64,000 bases of DNA, taken from the NCBI RefSeq assembly GCF_965223285.1, contig NZ_OZ244997.1:5580001-5644000 (forward strand), given 5' to 3'. The stretch comes from Leptofilum sp965223285 (GTDB taxonomy: Bacteria > Chloroflexota > Anaerolineae > Promineifilales > Promineifilaceae). This document shows, piece after piece, positions 52,643-62,051 of this stretch. Both the position numbers and the translations under genes were made by a program. The notes beneath the pieces were generated by a model. It made no database searches. It was given only the letters and a program-made list of their open reading frames with translations, and was not told the DNA's origin. The number at the start of each line of letters is the position of its first letter. Position 1 is the first letter of the stretch.

Positions 52643-53728
52643 ATGCGTCGCAACATTTCGTTCATAAGTTTGTACCTGATGTTGAGTTTATTGGTGTTAG
52701 TGAACGGCCGTTCCCTCACGGCTGACCAAAATAGCTTGCCACCGCCGCCCCCGTTTCCCCCACAGCCAATTGCTCAAACGAATTTAACGCCGCACGCTAT
52801 AGTTGGTGGCGATGCGCAGCTCTTTCTGCCCCTTGTACTTAAACCTGAAGAAATCGGCCCCTGGGTTGATACCCAAAATCGCCAGCAGGTTGTCACATTT
52901 TATCTGGACGAATACCTTGCATCCGAAGGTGTAGACAGCGGCTGGAACGGCAACGTAGGTAGCTGTGTTGCTGGGAATACCTCGGCAGCTTTCAAAGAAG
53001 CTATTTTGCGGCGACTCAACTACTTCCGGTCAATGGCAGGAGTACCTGACCTGGAAGGCCTCCTGGCAGAGTACAACAGCAAAGCCCAAGCCGCGGCCCT
53101 GATGATGAGCGCAGAAGGTGCTCTCAGCCATACGCCTGGAACTGGCTGAGCGTGCTACACCAGTGATGGTAGCGAAGGGGCAGGCAGCTCTAATCTATAT
53201 TTGGGTGTTTATGGGCCCTCAGCCATAAGTGGCTATGTTTATGATCCTGGGGATGGGAACTATTTTGTTGGGCATCGCCGCTGGATTTTGTATCCACAGT
53301 CCAAAAATTTGGGCACAGGGGATATTCCGCCGTCGCCGGGGTATGCACCTGCCAATGCGCTCTGGGTGTTTGACACGGCCAATATGTGGGGGCCACGGCC
53401 AGACACACGCGAAGCGTACATTGCTTGGCCGCCACCTGGATACGTGCCGTACCAAGTTGTGTATCCCCGATGGTCATTTGCATATGATGATGCGGATTTT
53501 TCTGGTGCAACCGTTACCATGAGCAAGAATGGCTCCCCGCTTAGCCTAACGGTAAACACAGTTGTGGACGGATTTGGTGAAAACACGCTGGTTTGGGAGC
53601 CAAATGATACTTTTAGCAGTGCGCCTTCGGTTGATGTAGCCTATCAGGTAACCATAAACAATGTCGTCATTGATGGCAGTCCACAATCATTCACCTATGT
53701 TGTTACCATGATTGATCCCGGTTCATGA
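52643..53728 (+). pseudogene. Secreted CAP-domain protein with in-frame TGA
   Basis: About 361 residues, interrupted once by TGA at 53147-53149 (codon 169). The first part has a signal peptide (~5-25), a short linker with LFLPLVLKP near 65 and the start of a CAP/SCP domain (FKEAILRRLNYFRSMAGVP). The same frame after the stop continues ACYTSDGSEGAGSSNL and VGHRRWILYP, which are CAP-family landmarks. Related proteins have Trp just before the CYT block, so TGG to TGA is the simplest change. A beta-sandwich tail follows. AAGGA is nine bases before the ATG at 52643. The gene is likely inactive or the sequence contains an error. Confidence 0.8.
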
Positions 53729-53765
53729 GAGGCGGCGGGCAAAAGAAATTTGTTGCGATTAAGCG

Positions 53766-53794
53766 TTGGTAAACCGATATATCTCAGTTACAAT
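53766..53794 (+). promoter_or_regulatory. Candidate promoter of the formate dehydrogenase operon
   Basis: TTGGTA (53766-53771) and TACAAT (53789-53794) are spaced by 17 bases, a good fit to a housekeeping promoter. It lies about 170 bases before the NuoE-NuoF fusion gene. Confidence 0.5.
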
Positions 53795-53962
53795 GGGAAC
53801 TGATCAGATGCATTGGCCCCAGATGTACCCTGCACTCCCACATTCCCGCAGACTCTTTTCAGGCCAATGGCAGAAACCAACCAAGCCTTTGTCACCACCC
53901 GGTTTGGCCATTCCCTCAATGCTCGCGGCTGGCCCGGAGACAAAACTGCTAAGGAGTGACCT

Positions 53963-55699
53963 GTGACCATTGCCGCGCCACCTGTAGATTTGACGCTACT
54001 CGCCCCGCTTCTGGAAAGATACAACGGCCGTTCCCGTGAAGCCCTCCTCCCATTTTTACACCAGGCTCAAGAAATTTATGGTTGGCTACCGCCCAACGTG
54101 CAGGAAGCCATCGGCAAAACGCTGCGGGTGCCTCTGGCCGACATTCACGGCGTCATTGAGTTTTACACCATGCTCTACAACGAACCGACAGCCCGCCAGG
54201 TCATTCGCGTCTGTGAAGATTTAGCGTGTAGCCAGGAAGGGAGCCATGCTGTCATCCACGCCATTAGCGAGGCAACCGGACTGGAACCGGGTGAAACAAA
54301 CGCCAATTGCAGCCTAACATTTGAAGCGGTGCCTTGCTTGGGCATGTGTGAACACGCCCCCTGTGCCCTGAATGGTGAGCAACCCGCAGGCAGCCTGACG
54401 GCCGAAAACGTCCCCGACTTTTTAGCTGGAAACCTGCCAGAACCCAATGCGCGACCCCGCGGCGGCCCTTTTATCAAGCTGGCGCGGATTGGCAAAATCG
54501 ATCCCAGTAGCCTGGCAGATTATGAAGCCCATTCTGGCTACGATGGCTTACGCAAAGCTGTCAACATGACGCCCGAAGTGTTGGTTGAAACTGTGGATAG
54601 CTTCGCTATTTTGGGACGTGGCGGGGCGATGTTCCCGCTGGGTCGTAAATGGTTCTTCACCCGCAGTGCCTCCGACGATCCGCGCCAGAAGCATATTGTG
54701 GTGAATGCGGATGAAAGCGAACCCGGCACCTTCAAAGACCGCTGCCTGATGGAAGAAGACCCATTTGCCGTGATTGAAGCAATGACCATTGCTGCCTACG
54801 CGGTCGGTGCTGAAAATGGCTGGATTTTTGTGCGGGGAGAATATCCCCGCGCTCATGCCCGTTTGCACCACGCGGTGGACGAGGCGATGAAGGCAGGTTA
54901 TTTAGGCAAGAACATTCTGGGCAAGCCAGGTTTTAACTTTAACGTGAGTGTTCGCCTCGGTGCAGGGGCTTACATTTGTGGCGAAGAGACGGCATTGTTT
55001 GAAGCCATCGAAGGCAAGCGTGGCTTTCCTCGCATCAAACCACCATATCCTACGACGCACGGGCTGTTTGGCCAGCCAACGGCCGTAAACAATGTTGAAA
55101 CCCTGGTAGCCATGTTAGCTGCCCTCACCATCGGCGAAGCCTCCTGGAACATGATCGGTTCAGACAAGTCGCCCGGCACCAAGCTGTTTTGCGTCAGCGG
55201 CGATGTGGCTGACCCTGGCATTTATGAAGTGCCGTTTGGTCTCACCATTCGCAATCTGATTGGCATGGCCGGTGGCGTGCCGCATGGCAGAAAAGTACAG
55301 GCGGTGCTGATGGGTGGGGCAGCTGGTGTATTCATCGGGTCAGACAAGCTGGATACCCCACTTACCTATGAAGATGCTCAACGAGCAGGCATTCCACTTG
55401 GCTCCGGCGTAATCATGGTGTTTGATGAAACGGCCGATCTGCGCCAGCATTTGGTGGAGCTAGCCCACTTTTTTGCCCACGAAAGCTGCGGCAAATGCTT
55501 CCCCTGCCAAATTGGTACCCAGCGGCAGCTTGAAATTTTAGACCGCATCGCCAATAACGGCGGGCCACGCAGTAGCGACAAGCAACTCTTGCTTGATGTT
55601 GGCTTTACCATGACGGAAACATCGCTGTGTGGCCTGGGGCAAACGGCCGCATCCGCCATTGTAAGTGCCATCGAGCTGTGGCCGGAATTGGTTGAATAA
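53963..55699 (+). CDS. NuoE-NuoF fusion protein, formate dehydrogenase diaphorase-type subunit
   Basis: A 578-residue fusion. The NuoE-like thioredoxin domain (~10-150) has [2Fe-2S] ligands C-x4-C in CEDLAC and C-x3-C in CLGMC. The NuoF-like part has the nucleotide loop GRGGAMFPLGRKW near 216, the FMN segment NADESEPGTFKDR near 247, GEETALFEAIEG near 338 and the [4Fe-4S] site ESCGKCFPCQIGT near 505. The nucleotide loop differs from the canonical GRGGAGFPTG at two positions. It would transfer electrons between NAD(P)H and iron-sulfur carriers. AAGGAGTG precedes the GTG start. It is the first gene of the formate dehydrogenase cluster. Confidence 0.88.
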   Translation: MTIAAPPVDLTLLAPLLERYNGRSREALLPFLHQAQEIYGWLPPNVQEAIGKTLRVPLADIHGVIEFYTMLYNEPTARQVIRVCEDLACSQEGSHAVIHAISEATGLEPGETNANCSLTFEAVPCLGMCEHAPCALNGEQPAGSLTAENVPDFLAGNLPEPNARPRGGPFIKLARIGKIDPSSLADYEAHSGYDGLRKAVNMTPEVLVETVDSFAILGRGGAMFPLGRKWFFTRSASDDPRQKHIVVNADESEPGTFKDRCLMEEDPFAVIEAMTIAAYAVGAENGWIFVRGEYPRAHARLHHAVDEAMKAGYLGKNILGKPGFNFNVSVRLGAGAYICGEETALFEAIEGKRGFPRIKPPYPTTHGLFGQPTAVNNVETLVAMLAALTIGEASWNMIGSDKSPGTKLFCVSGDVADPGIYEVPFGLTIRNLIGMAGGVPHGRKVQAVLMGGAAGVFIGSDKLDTPLTYEDAQRAGIPLGSGVIMVFDETADLRQHLVELAHFFAHESCGKCFPCQIGTQRQLEILDRIANNGGPRSSDKQLLLDVGFTMTETSLCGLGQTAASAIVSAIELWPELVE

Positions 55700-56507
55700 A
55701 CAAGTGACAAGTAACGGCAATCGCCCAACAATAATTGAGAAGTCTACAGGGATTCAGCCAACGCAATACATCACCGTTGGTGTTGGCGACCCCAAAGATG
55801 TGGCTGGCTGGGTGGTAGAAGAAGCCCAAATTTGCATCTCGATCAATGGTGAAGAGCTGGCTACCTTCATGGCTTCCCCGCGCGATCTGGAAGCGATGGC
55901 GGTTGGTTTTTTAGCCAACGAAGGCATCATTCAGCACCCCAATGAGATTCGCCACCTGCATCTTTCCCAGAACAACTGCGTGGATGTGTGGCTCCACGAC
56001 ACTGAGTTTGAGAAGCCGCGCAAATTTATCATCACCGCTGGCTGCGGCGGCGGGGTGACGTTTGATGATTTGTCCAGTGAGCATGAGCCGTTGACCTTCG
56101 ACTTATCGGCGACGACAGAGCAGTTGGCCGAGTTGATGCGGCAGACTCACTTGGATGCAGAGCTTTACCAGCAAGCACGGGGGATTCATACGGCCGTTCT
56201 GGCCACCCCCAGCGAAATTTTGCTACAAACAGAAGATATTGGCCGCCACAACTGCCTGGACAAGCTGCGTGGGGAGGCACTTTTAGCTGGACTGGACACC
56301 GAGGGCAAGATTTTGTTGTCGAGCGGCCGTATTTCCAGCGAAATGATCAACAAAGCCCGGCGGCTCGGCACGCCCATTGTGTGCTCCCGCACCTCGCCCA
56401 CCAGCTTGTCGGTGGCTTTGGCCGATGCCTGGAACATTACCCTGGTTGCCTACCTGCGCCAAAACCGGATGCGAATTTATACCCATCCGGAACGAGTAGT
56501 GTCTTAA
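55692..56507 (+). CDS. fdhD: Formate dehydrogenase accessory sulfurtransferase FdhD
   Basis: About 271 residues. FdhD carries sulfur from a cysteine desulfurase to the molybdenum or tungsten cofactor of formate dehydrogenase. Visible landmarks: SPRDLEAMAVGFLANEGII near 60, the loop TAGCGGGVTFDDLSS near 115 and EDIGRHNCLDKLRG near 180. The usual CxxC loop has only one Cys. The start is uncertain: TTG at 55692 overlaps the upstream stop, and GTG at 55704 is another choice. It fits the selenocysteine formate dehydrogenase encoded three genes downstream. Confidence 0.92.
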   Translation: MNKQVTSNGNRPTIIEKSTGIQPTQYITVGVGDPKDVAGWVVEEAQICISINGEELATFMASPRDLEAMAVGFLANEGIIQHPNEIRHLHLSQNNCVDVWLHDTEFEKPRKFIITAGCGGGVTFDDLSSEHEPLTFDLSATTEQLAELMRQTHLDAELYQQARGIHTAVLATPSEILLQTEDIGRHNCLDKLRGEALLAGLDTEGKILLSSGRISSEMINKARRLGTPIVCSRTSPTSLSVALADAWNITLVAYLRQNRMRIYTHPERVVS

Positions 56508-56525
56508 GTTTTTTGCCATTAACTA

Positions 56526-56560
56526 ATTGCGTATTCCGTCATGCACACAACCGATACGCA
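56526..56560. repeat. Hairpin TTGCGTAT...ATACGCAA
   Basis: An 8-bp stem encloses a 19-base loop in the gap after fdhD. The sequence resembles the ends of the TTACGCA elements elsewhere in the window. Confidence 0.45.
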
Positions 56561-56609
56561 ATACTTCGTACAAGCGCAAAATATGCGCCGAAAGCGTAAA
56601 AAGTTTGAT

Positions 56610-56661
56610 CACGCAAAGGCACAAAGTCGCCAAGAAAAAGAAAACTTTGCGCCTTTGCGTG
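56610..56661. repeat. Hairpin with ACGCAAAGG arms
   Basis: CACGCAAAGGCACAAAGT pairs with ACTTTGCGCCTTTGCGTG across a purine-rich loop. It lies in the 263-base gap between fdhD and the HoxE-like gene and may end the first transcript of the cluster. No gene is seen in this gap. Confidence 0.65.
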
Positions 56662-56770
56662 AAATTTGGATTGTGGCTCTGTCACGTTATGAACTACGCA
56701 ATAAAAAGTCAAAGGCGAAAACTTCATAAAACGATTTAGAATATATTCTAGAGGAAAAGGATTTGGTAAA

Positions 56771-57301
56771 ATGACACCCGTCTCCACCACACCCCATCCC
56801 AGCGGCGACGAACGGTATGCCGCTATCGACCTCACCATGAAGCGGTTCAAGTACGAAAAAGATGCCTTACTAGAAGTGCTTAACGCTGCTCAGGAAACAT
56901 TTGGCTATCTTTCTGAAGACTTACTCATCTACATTTCCCAGCAGCTCCATTTGCCCCTCATTCGCGTGTACGGTGTGGCCACCTTCTACCATATGTTCAC
57001 CTTTGAGCCGCTGGGCGAACACAACGCCATCGTTTGCACCGGCACTGCCTGCCACGTCAAAGGCTCCGACCAAATTGTAAAAACCATTGCCGAAGCGTTT
57101 GAGATTGAATCTGGCGAGACCACCCCAGATGGTTTCCTGAGTCTAACCTCGGCTCGCTGCATTGGCAGTTGTGGTTTGGCTCCCGTGGCCGTGCTGGATG
57201 GCAAAGTGATGGGCAAAGAAACCGCGCAGGGCATGTTGCGCCGCATCGAGGAAATGGTTGCCATGTCCAAAAGAAAGCAACCTGTGGGGAGCCAATCATG
57301 A
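56771..57301 (+). CDS. HoxE/NuoE-like [2Fe-2S] subunit
   Basis: A 176-residue thioredoxin-like ferredoxin. A helical N-terminus (~20-75) precedes the [2Fe-2S] ligands: C-x4-C in CTGTACHVKGS near 97 and C-x3-C in RCIGSCGLAP near 136. HoxE-type subunits belong to NAD-linked hydrogenase or formate dehydrogenase diaphorase modules. It ends with an ATGA overlap into the HoxF-like gene. ACCCGT- and AAAAGG-type sequence precedes the ATG. Confidence 0.9.
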   Translation: MTPVSTTPHPSGDERYAAIDLTMKRFKYEKDALLEVLNAAQETFGYLSEDLLIYISQQLHLPLIRVYGVATFYHMFTFEPLGEHNAIVCTGTACHVKGSDQIVKTIAEAFEIESGETTPDGFLSLTSARCIGSCGLAPVAVLDGKVMGKETAQGMLRRIEEMVAMSKRKQPVGSQS

Positions 57302-58998
57302 ACAACAGCAAATTAGAAACGTTGGCACAGAAGGAAAGAGAGCGGCAAGCTGGCTTTGAAAAGCGAATCTTTTGCTGCCAAAGCACCGCCTGCCTCTCTG
57401 CCGGAGCCGATCTGCTTCAGATGACGCTGGAGCAGGGCGTCAGTAAGCAAAACGGGGCTGGGGAAACGGCCGAAATTGTGCGTACAGGCTGTATGGGATT
57501 GTGCAGCCGTGGGCCACTGGTGCGCGTCGAGGCCAAAGATGAGCCTCCGATCCTTTATGAAGAGGTAACGGCCGATCTTGCCAAACAGATCGCCAGTCAC
57601 CATCTGGCGACAGACAAAAAGGGTGCGCCAGACGACGAAATTCGGCCGACTGACTTCCCCCATTTGCGTTCGCGTAAGCAGCAAGCCGCCACGCCAGAGC
57701 GATTGGCGCGTCATGTGCTGCCCCTCGATTCGCCATTTTTCACGAAGCAGGTGCGCGTGGTGCTGAGCGAAACCGGACTGATTGACCCCGAAAGCCTGGA
57801 CGATTATTTAGCTCATGGCGGCTACCAGGCGTTGGCGCAAATTTTAAGCAAAATGTCGCCAGAAGACGTGTGCAATGAGATTGTACAAAGCGGCCTGCGC
57901 GGGCGGGGCGGGGCTGGCTTCCCCACGGGCGTGAAATGGAACCTGACCCGCGAAACCGAATCTGAGGAAAAATATGTCATTATTAACGGGGATGAGGGCG
58001 ATCCCGGGGCTTACATGGATCGCACCATCATGGAGGCCGACCCGCATCGCGTGTTGGAAGGGATGATCATTTGTGCTTATGCCGTTGGTGCCAACAAAGG
58101 GTATCTTTACATTCGGGGCGAGTACCCTGTTGCTATTCAGCGCATCAACAAAGCGATTCGGTCTGCCCGCCGCCGCAAAATTGTAGGGCGCGGCATCCTC
58201 GGCACTGATTTTGACTTCTTCCCGGAGGTTCGCATCGGGGCGGGTGCGTTTGTTTGTGGTGAAGAGACGGCTCTGATTCATTCGATTGAAGGGCAGCGGG
58301 GCATTCCGCGCATTCGGCCGCCCTATCCCTCACAATCCGGTTTGTGGAATGTGCCGACGGTGATTAACAATGTGGAAACGGCCGCAAATATCCCCTCCAT
58401 CATCAAAAAAGGGGCTGACTGGTATGCTGCCATCGGCACAGAAAAGAGCAAAGGCACCAAAGTGTTTGCCCTCACCGGGCAGCTACGCAACACGGGCTTA
58501 ATCGAGGTGCCCATGGGGATCACCCTGCGCGAGATTGTGTATGAGATGGGGGACGGTGTGCCAAACGGCCGTTCCTTCAAAGCCGCCCAAACCGGCGGCC
58601 CCAGCGGTGGCTGCATTCCCGCAGAGCATCTGGACAGCCCGGTCGATTATGAGAATTTGACCAAACTCGGTTCGATTATGGGCTCTGGCGGGCTGGTGAT
58701 TATTGACGACAGCACCCAAATGCCCGATTTTGCTCGCTTCTTCATTGATTTTTGCGTGGATGAAAGCTGCGGCAAATGTTTGCCCTGCCGCGTGGGCACG
58801 GTGCAAATTCGCAACAAGCTAGACAAAATGATTGCGGGCAAAGGGTCTGTCGAAGATTTAGAGAGCCTGGAGCGGCTGTGCCGCACCGTGCAAACGACCA
58901 GCCTGTGTGGGCTAGGCAAATCTGCCCCGAACCCGGTACTCAGCACCATGACGTTTTTTCGAGACGAATACGAGTCGCTGTTGTCTGGTGATTCATGA
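57298..58998 (+). CDS. HoxF/NuoF-like NAD- and FMN-binding subunit
   Basis: A 566-residue flavoprotein. An N-terminal [2Fe-2S] domain has C-x4-C in CCQSTAC and C-x3-C in CMGLC. It is followed by the NADH loop GRGGAGFPTGVKW near 203, the FMN segment NGDEGDPGAYMDR near 231, CGEETALIHSIEG near 320 and the [4Fe-4S] site ESCGKCLPCRVGT near 488. All key loops are canonical, unlike the NuoE-NuoF fusion. It would reduce NAD+ with electrons from formate. GGGGAGCC precedes the ATG at 57298, which overlaps the stop of the HoxE-like gene. Confidence 0.92.
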   Translation: MNNSKLETLAQKERERQAGFEKRIFCCQSTACLSAGADLLQMTLEQGVSKQNGAGETAEIVRTGCMGLCSRGPLVRVEAKDEPPILYEEVTADLAKQIASHHLATDKKGAPDDEIRPTDFPHLRSRKQQAATPERLARHVLPLDSPFFTKQVRVVLSETGLIDPESLDDYLAHGGYQALAQILSKMSPEDVCNEIVQSGLRGRGGAGFPTGVKWNLTRETESEEKYVIINGDEGDPGAYMDRTIMEADPHRVLEGMIICAYAVGANKGYLYIRGEYPVAIQRINKAIRSARRRKIVGRGILGTDFDFFPEVRIGAGAFVCGEETALIHSIEGQRGIPRIRPPYPSQSGLWNVPTVINNVETAANIPSIIKKGADWYAAIGTEKSKGTKVFALTGQLRNTGLIEVPMGITLREIVYEMGDGVPNGRSFKAAQTGGPSGGCIPAEHLDSPVDYENLTKLGSIMGSGGLVIIDDSTQMPDFARFFIDFCVDESCGKCLPCRVGTVQIRNKLDKMIAGKGSVEDLESLERLCRTVQTTSLCGLGKSAPNPVLSTMTFFRDEYESLLSGDS

Positions 58999-59028
58999 GT
59001 TTGTGAGCGACCAAATATGTACTTTTTC

Positions 59029-59049
59029 CCCTCCCCCATTGGGGGAGGG
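59029..59049. repeat. Hairpin CCCTCCCCC...GGGGGAGGG
   Basis: A 9-bp G/C-only stem with a 3-base loop lies in the 79-base gap between the HoxF-like and formate dehydrogenase genes. Further GGGAGGGGG follows. It may be a dispersed repeat or lower expression of the next gene. Confidence 0.6.
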
Positions 59050-59077
59050 CTAGGGAGGGGGACGGAGCAATAAAAAA

Positions 59078-61960
59078 ATGATTACGCTAACGATAGATGG
59101 TCAGGCGGTTTCGGTGCCATCTGGCACCACCGTCATCGAGGCGGCGCACGCCAACGGCATTGAGATTCCCCATCTTTGCTACCATCCAGAGCTGTCGGTG
59201 TCTGGCGGCTGCCGCATGTGTATGGTGGAGGTGAACGATTGGCCTGCGCCCGTGGCCAGCTGCGGCTTGCAGTGCGAAGAGGGGATGCAAATTCGCACTC
59301 AGAGCAGCCAGCTTACCGACCTGCGTCACGATGTGATTGATCTCTTTGTGGCCGAACATCCGCTGGACTGCGTGACGTGCGACAAGGCGGGCGCCTGTTC
59401 GCTGCAAGATTATGCCTACCAGTACGGCGTCACCGAAACGAGCCATGAGTTTGAAATCGGCCGGACGCTGTACCAGGACGACAATCCATTTTTCATTCGT
59501 GACCATCAATACTGCATTTTATGCGGCCGTTGCGAGCGCGTTTGTCGGGAAGTAATTGGGGTGAATGCCATCGAGGTGGTGGGGCGCGGCTTTACCAGCC
59601 ATGTGGCTACCCCGTTCGATGGCCCCATGCTCGACTCCTCCTGCGTCTTTTGCGGGACTTGCGTACAAATGTGTCCGACGGCCGCACTGATGCCCGTCTC
59701 CCGTATGGGCAAGGGGCGCGAGTGGGAGCTGGATCGCGCTAAAACCACCTGCGGCTACTGCGGCGTGGGTTGCCAGATCAGCTATGCCCGCAAAAATGGC
59801 GACATTTTGTACGCCGAGGGTGCGTCTGGCAACTCCGTGAATGGCGAGACGCTATGCACCAAAGGACGGTACGGCTGGGACTTTGCCACCCACAAAGACC
59901 GCCTCACCAGCCCCATGCTGCGCCGCGATTTGGCCTACGAGATGGGTCTCACCGATGAGCCGTGGGAGCTGCCCACCAAATCGCCGCTGGCCGTCCGCAA
60001 GCCAAAGGTTGAAGATAGCTTTGTGCCGATTGATTGGGAGACGGCTTTGAAACTGGTGGGCGAAAAGTTTGCCGAAACTGCCAAAGAGCATGGCTCGGAT
60101 GCCTTTATGGGCTTGGCTTCAGCCCGCTGCACCAATGAAGATAACTACATCTTCCAAAAGTTTATGAGAGCCGGAATCGGCACCAATAACCTGGATCATT
60201 GCGCCCGTCTCTGACACAGCTCAACCGTTGCAGGCCTCGTGAAGGCCTTCGGAAGTGGGGCAATGACCAACTCAATCGCAGAGATTCGGGATGCGGACTG
60301 CATTTTTATTACCGGCTCGAATACGGCCGAATCCCATCCCGTCATTAGCTACGAAGTGGTACGGGCGGTGCAGGGCGGGGCCAATCTCATCATCGTCGAT
60401 CCGCGACGCATTCCGCTGGTGGATCACGCCACGCTGTTCTTGCAAATCAAGCCCGGCACAGACATTTACATCTTCCTGGCGATTATGCACGTCATCATCC
60501 GGGATGGGTTGGCCGATGAAGCGTTCATCGCGGCGCGGACGGAAGGGTACGAAGATTTCCGTGAGGTGGTAAGAGCCTACACGCCGGAGATGGCCTCATT
60601 GGAGTCCGGGGTTCCTGTGGAGAAGATCGAGGCGGCGGCGCGGATTTATGCGACGGGTGAACGGGTAGACGGCCGTTCCAAACACAACTCACCACGCGGC
60701 CACAGCGGTATTTTTTACGCCATGGGCATCACCCAGCGCAGCAACGGCACCGACATGGTGATGACCCTGGCAAATCTGGCGATGCTGTGCGGGCAGATGG
60801 GCAAGCCGTCCACCGGGGTGAATCCGCTGCGCGGCCAGGCCAACGTGCAGGGCGCGTGTGACCTGGGCTGTTTGGTCAACGTCTACCCTGGCTACCAGGC
60901 CGTCACCGACGATGCCAAGCGGCAAGCCATTGCCAAATCGTGGCAAGTGGAGTCGCTGCCGGGCGAAATTGGCCTTACCATTGTGGAAGCGATGCACGCC
61001 GCGCATGAAGGCAAGGTGCGGGCCATGTACGTGATGGGTGAAAACCCGATGATGTCTGACCCGAATACCACCCACGTTGAGGCGGCCATTCGCAAACTGG
61101 ACTTTTTGGTGGTGCAAGATATTTTCCTGAACGAGACGGGGCAGTTGGCGCATCTGCTGCTGCCTGCGGCCTCCTCGCTGGAAAAGCACGGCACCTTTAC
61201 CAACACGGAGCGGCGCGTGCAGCGCATCCAGCCCATCCTGCCCTCGCCCGGTGAAGCATGGCCGGATTGGAAAATTACGGCCGAAGTTGCCGCCCACTTT
61301 GATGCGGCGATGGGTATTGAGCGAAGTGACCCAGATTATTGGCGGTATGACGATACGGCCGTCATCTTCGACGAACTTACCCAGGTCACACCGATTTACG
61401 CTGGGATGTGTTATGACAGATTGACTGATTTTGGCTTGCAATGGCCTTGCCCCAGCGAAGATCATCCCGGTACGCCGATTTTGCACCGCGAAACATTTGC
61501 CCGTGGTTTGGGTAAATTCCATGCGATCGAAGCCAAAGACCCCGCCGAGCAAACTGACGATGAGTACCCGCTGATTTTGACAACGGGGCGAGTGCTGTAT
61601 CATTACCACACGGGTACGCAGACGCGGCGCAGCGGCCCACTGGATTGGCGTGAGCCGCGTGGCTATGTGGAAATCAATGCGGTAGATGCGGCGGCGATTC
61701 AGCTTGAGGATAATCAGGCGGTGGTCATCAAAAGCCGTCGCGGTGAGGTGCGTACCAAAGCGCAGATTAGTGCCGATGTGCCGCCGGGGACAATTTTCCT
61801 GGCGTTCCACTGGCGTGAAGCCCCGGCCAACATGCTGACACAAGATTTTGCGCTCGATCCGGTGGCTAAGATACCAGAGTATAAGGTAACGGCCGTTCGC
61901 CTCGAAAATCCACGCGCTAAGTTGTTAAAGAAACGCTCGGCAAAAGAAAAAACACCGTAA
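59078..61960 (+). CDS. fdhA: Formate dehydrogenase alpha subunit, selenoprotein (TGA = Sec at codon 379)
   Basis: About 960 residues read through one in-frame TGA at 60212-60214. The N-terminus is a NuoG-like [2Fe-2S] domain (~1-80: CRMCMVEVN, CGLQC), a His-Cys [4Fe-4S] site (HPLDCVTCDKAGACSLQ near 95-110), two [4Fe-4S] ferredoxin sites (CILCGRCERVC, CVFCGTCVQMCP) and the proximal site CGYCGVGCQ near 228. The molybdopterin domain begins near 240. CARL-Sec-HSSTVAGL is the formate dehydrogenase active site, where Sec or Cys binds Mo/W. Later GENPMMSDPN and GTFTNTERRVQ match the family. It oxidises formate to CO2 and passes electrons to the HoxE/F-like module, or runs in reverse. Confidence 0.93.
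60212..60252 (+). promoter_or_regulatory. Candidate bacterial SECIS hairpin
   Basis: Ten bases after the TGA, CCG (60225-60227) pairs with CGG (60250-60252), and AGGCC (60232-60236) pairs with GGCCT (60244-60248) around the loop TCGTGAA. The position matches the fdhF SECIS of E. coli, where SelB binds a hairpin just 3' of the UGA inside the coding sequence. The stem is short and has an internal loop, so it is a candidate only. Confidence 0.65.
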
Positions 61961-61965
61961 CGATA

Positions 61966-62032
61966 GAAATGCTGTGGTTGGCCTCCTGACCGAGCCGCTG
62001 AGTGACACGGTGAGGGCACCGACCACAGCTAA
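61966..62032. repeat. Hairpin repeat, GCTGTGG ends
   Basis: GCTGTGGTTGG and CCGACCACAGC are inverted ends of a roughly 60-bp unit (CTCCTGACCG, GAGG inside). The same unit, diverged, lies at 16846-16896. It sits directly after the formate dehydrogenase stop and may act as a terminator for that gene. Confidence 0.65.
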
Positions 62033-62051
62033 AAAACTACCTGATTCAACA

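Noticed and set aside
53147..53149. TGA in the CAP gene as a second selenocysteine codon
   Set aside because: No SECIS-like hairpin follows and relatives have Trp, not Cys, at this place; a nonsense change or error is simpler.
53766..53966. 66-codon ORF overlapping the NuoE-NuoF start
   Set aside because: The peptide has no natural composition or motif, and the region holds a likely promoter. A 30-codon ORF at 53867-53959 in another frame is also possible but lacks a good ribosome-binding site.
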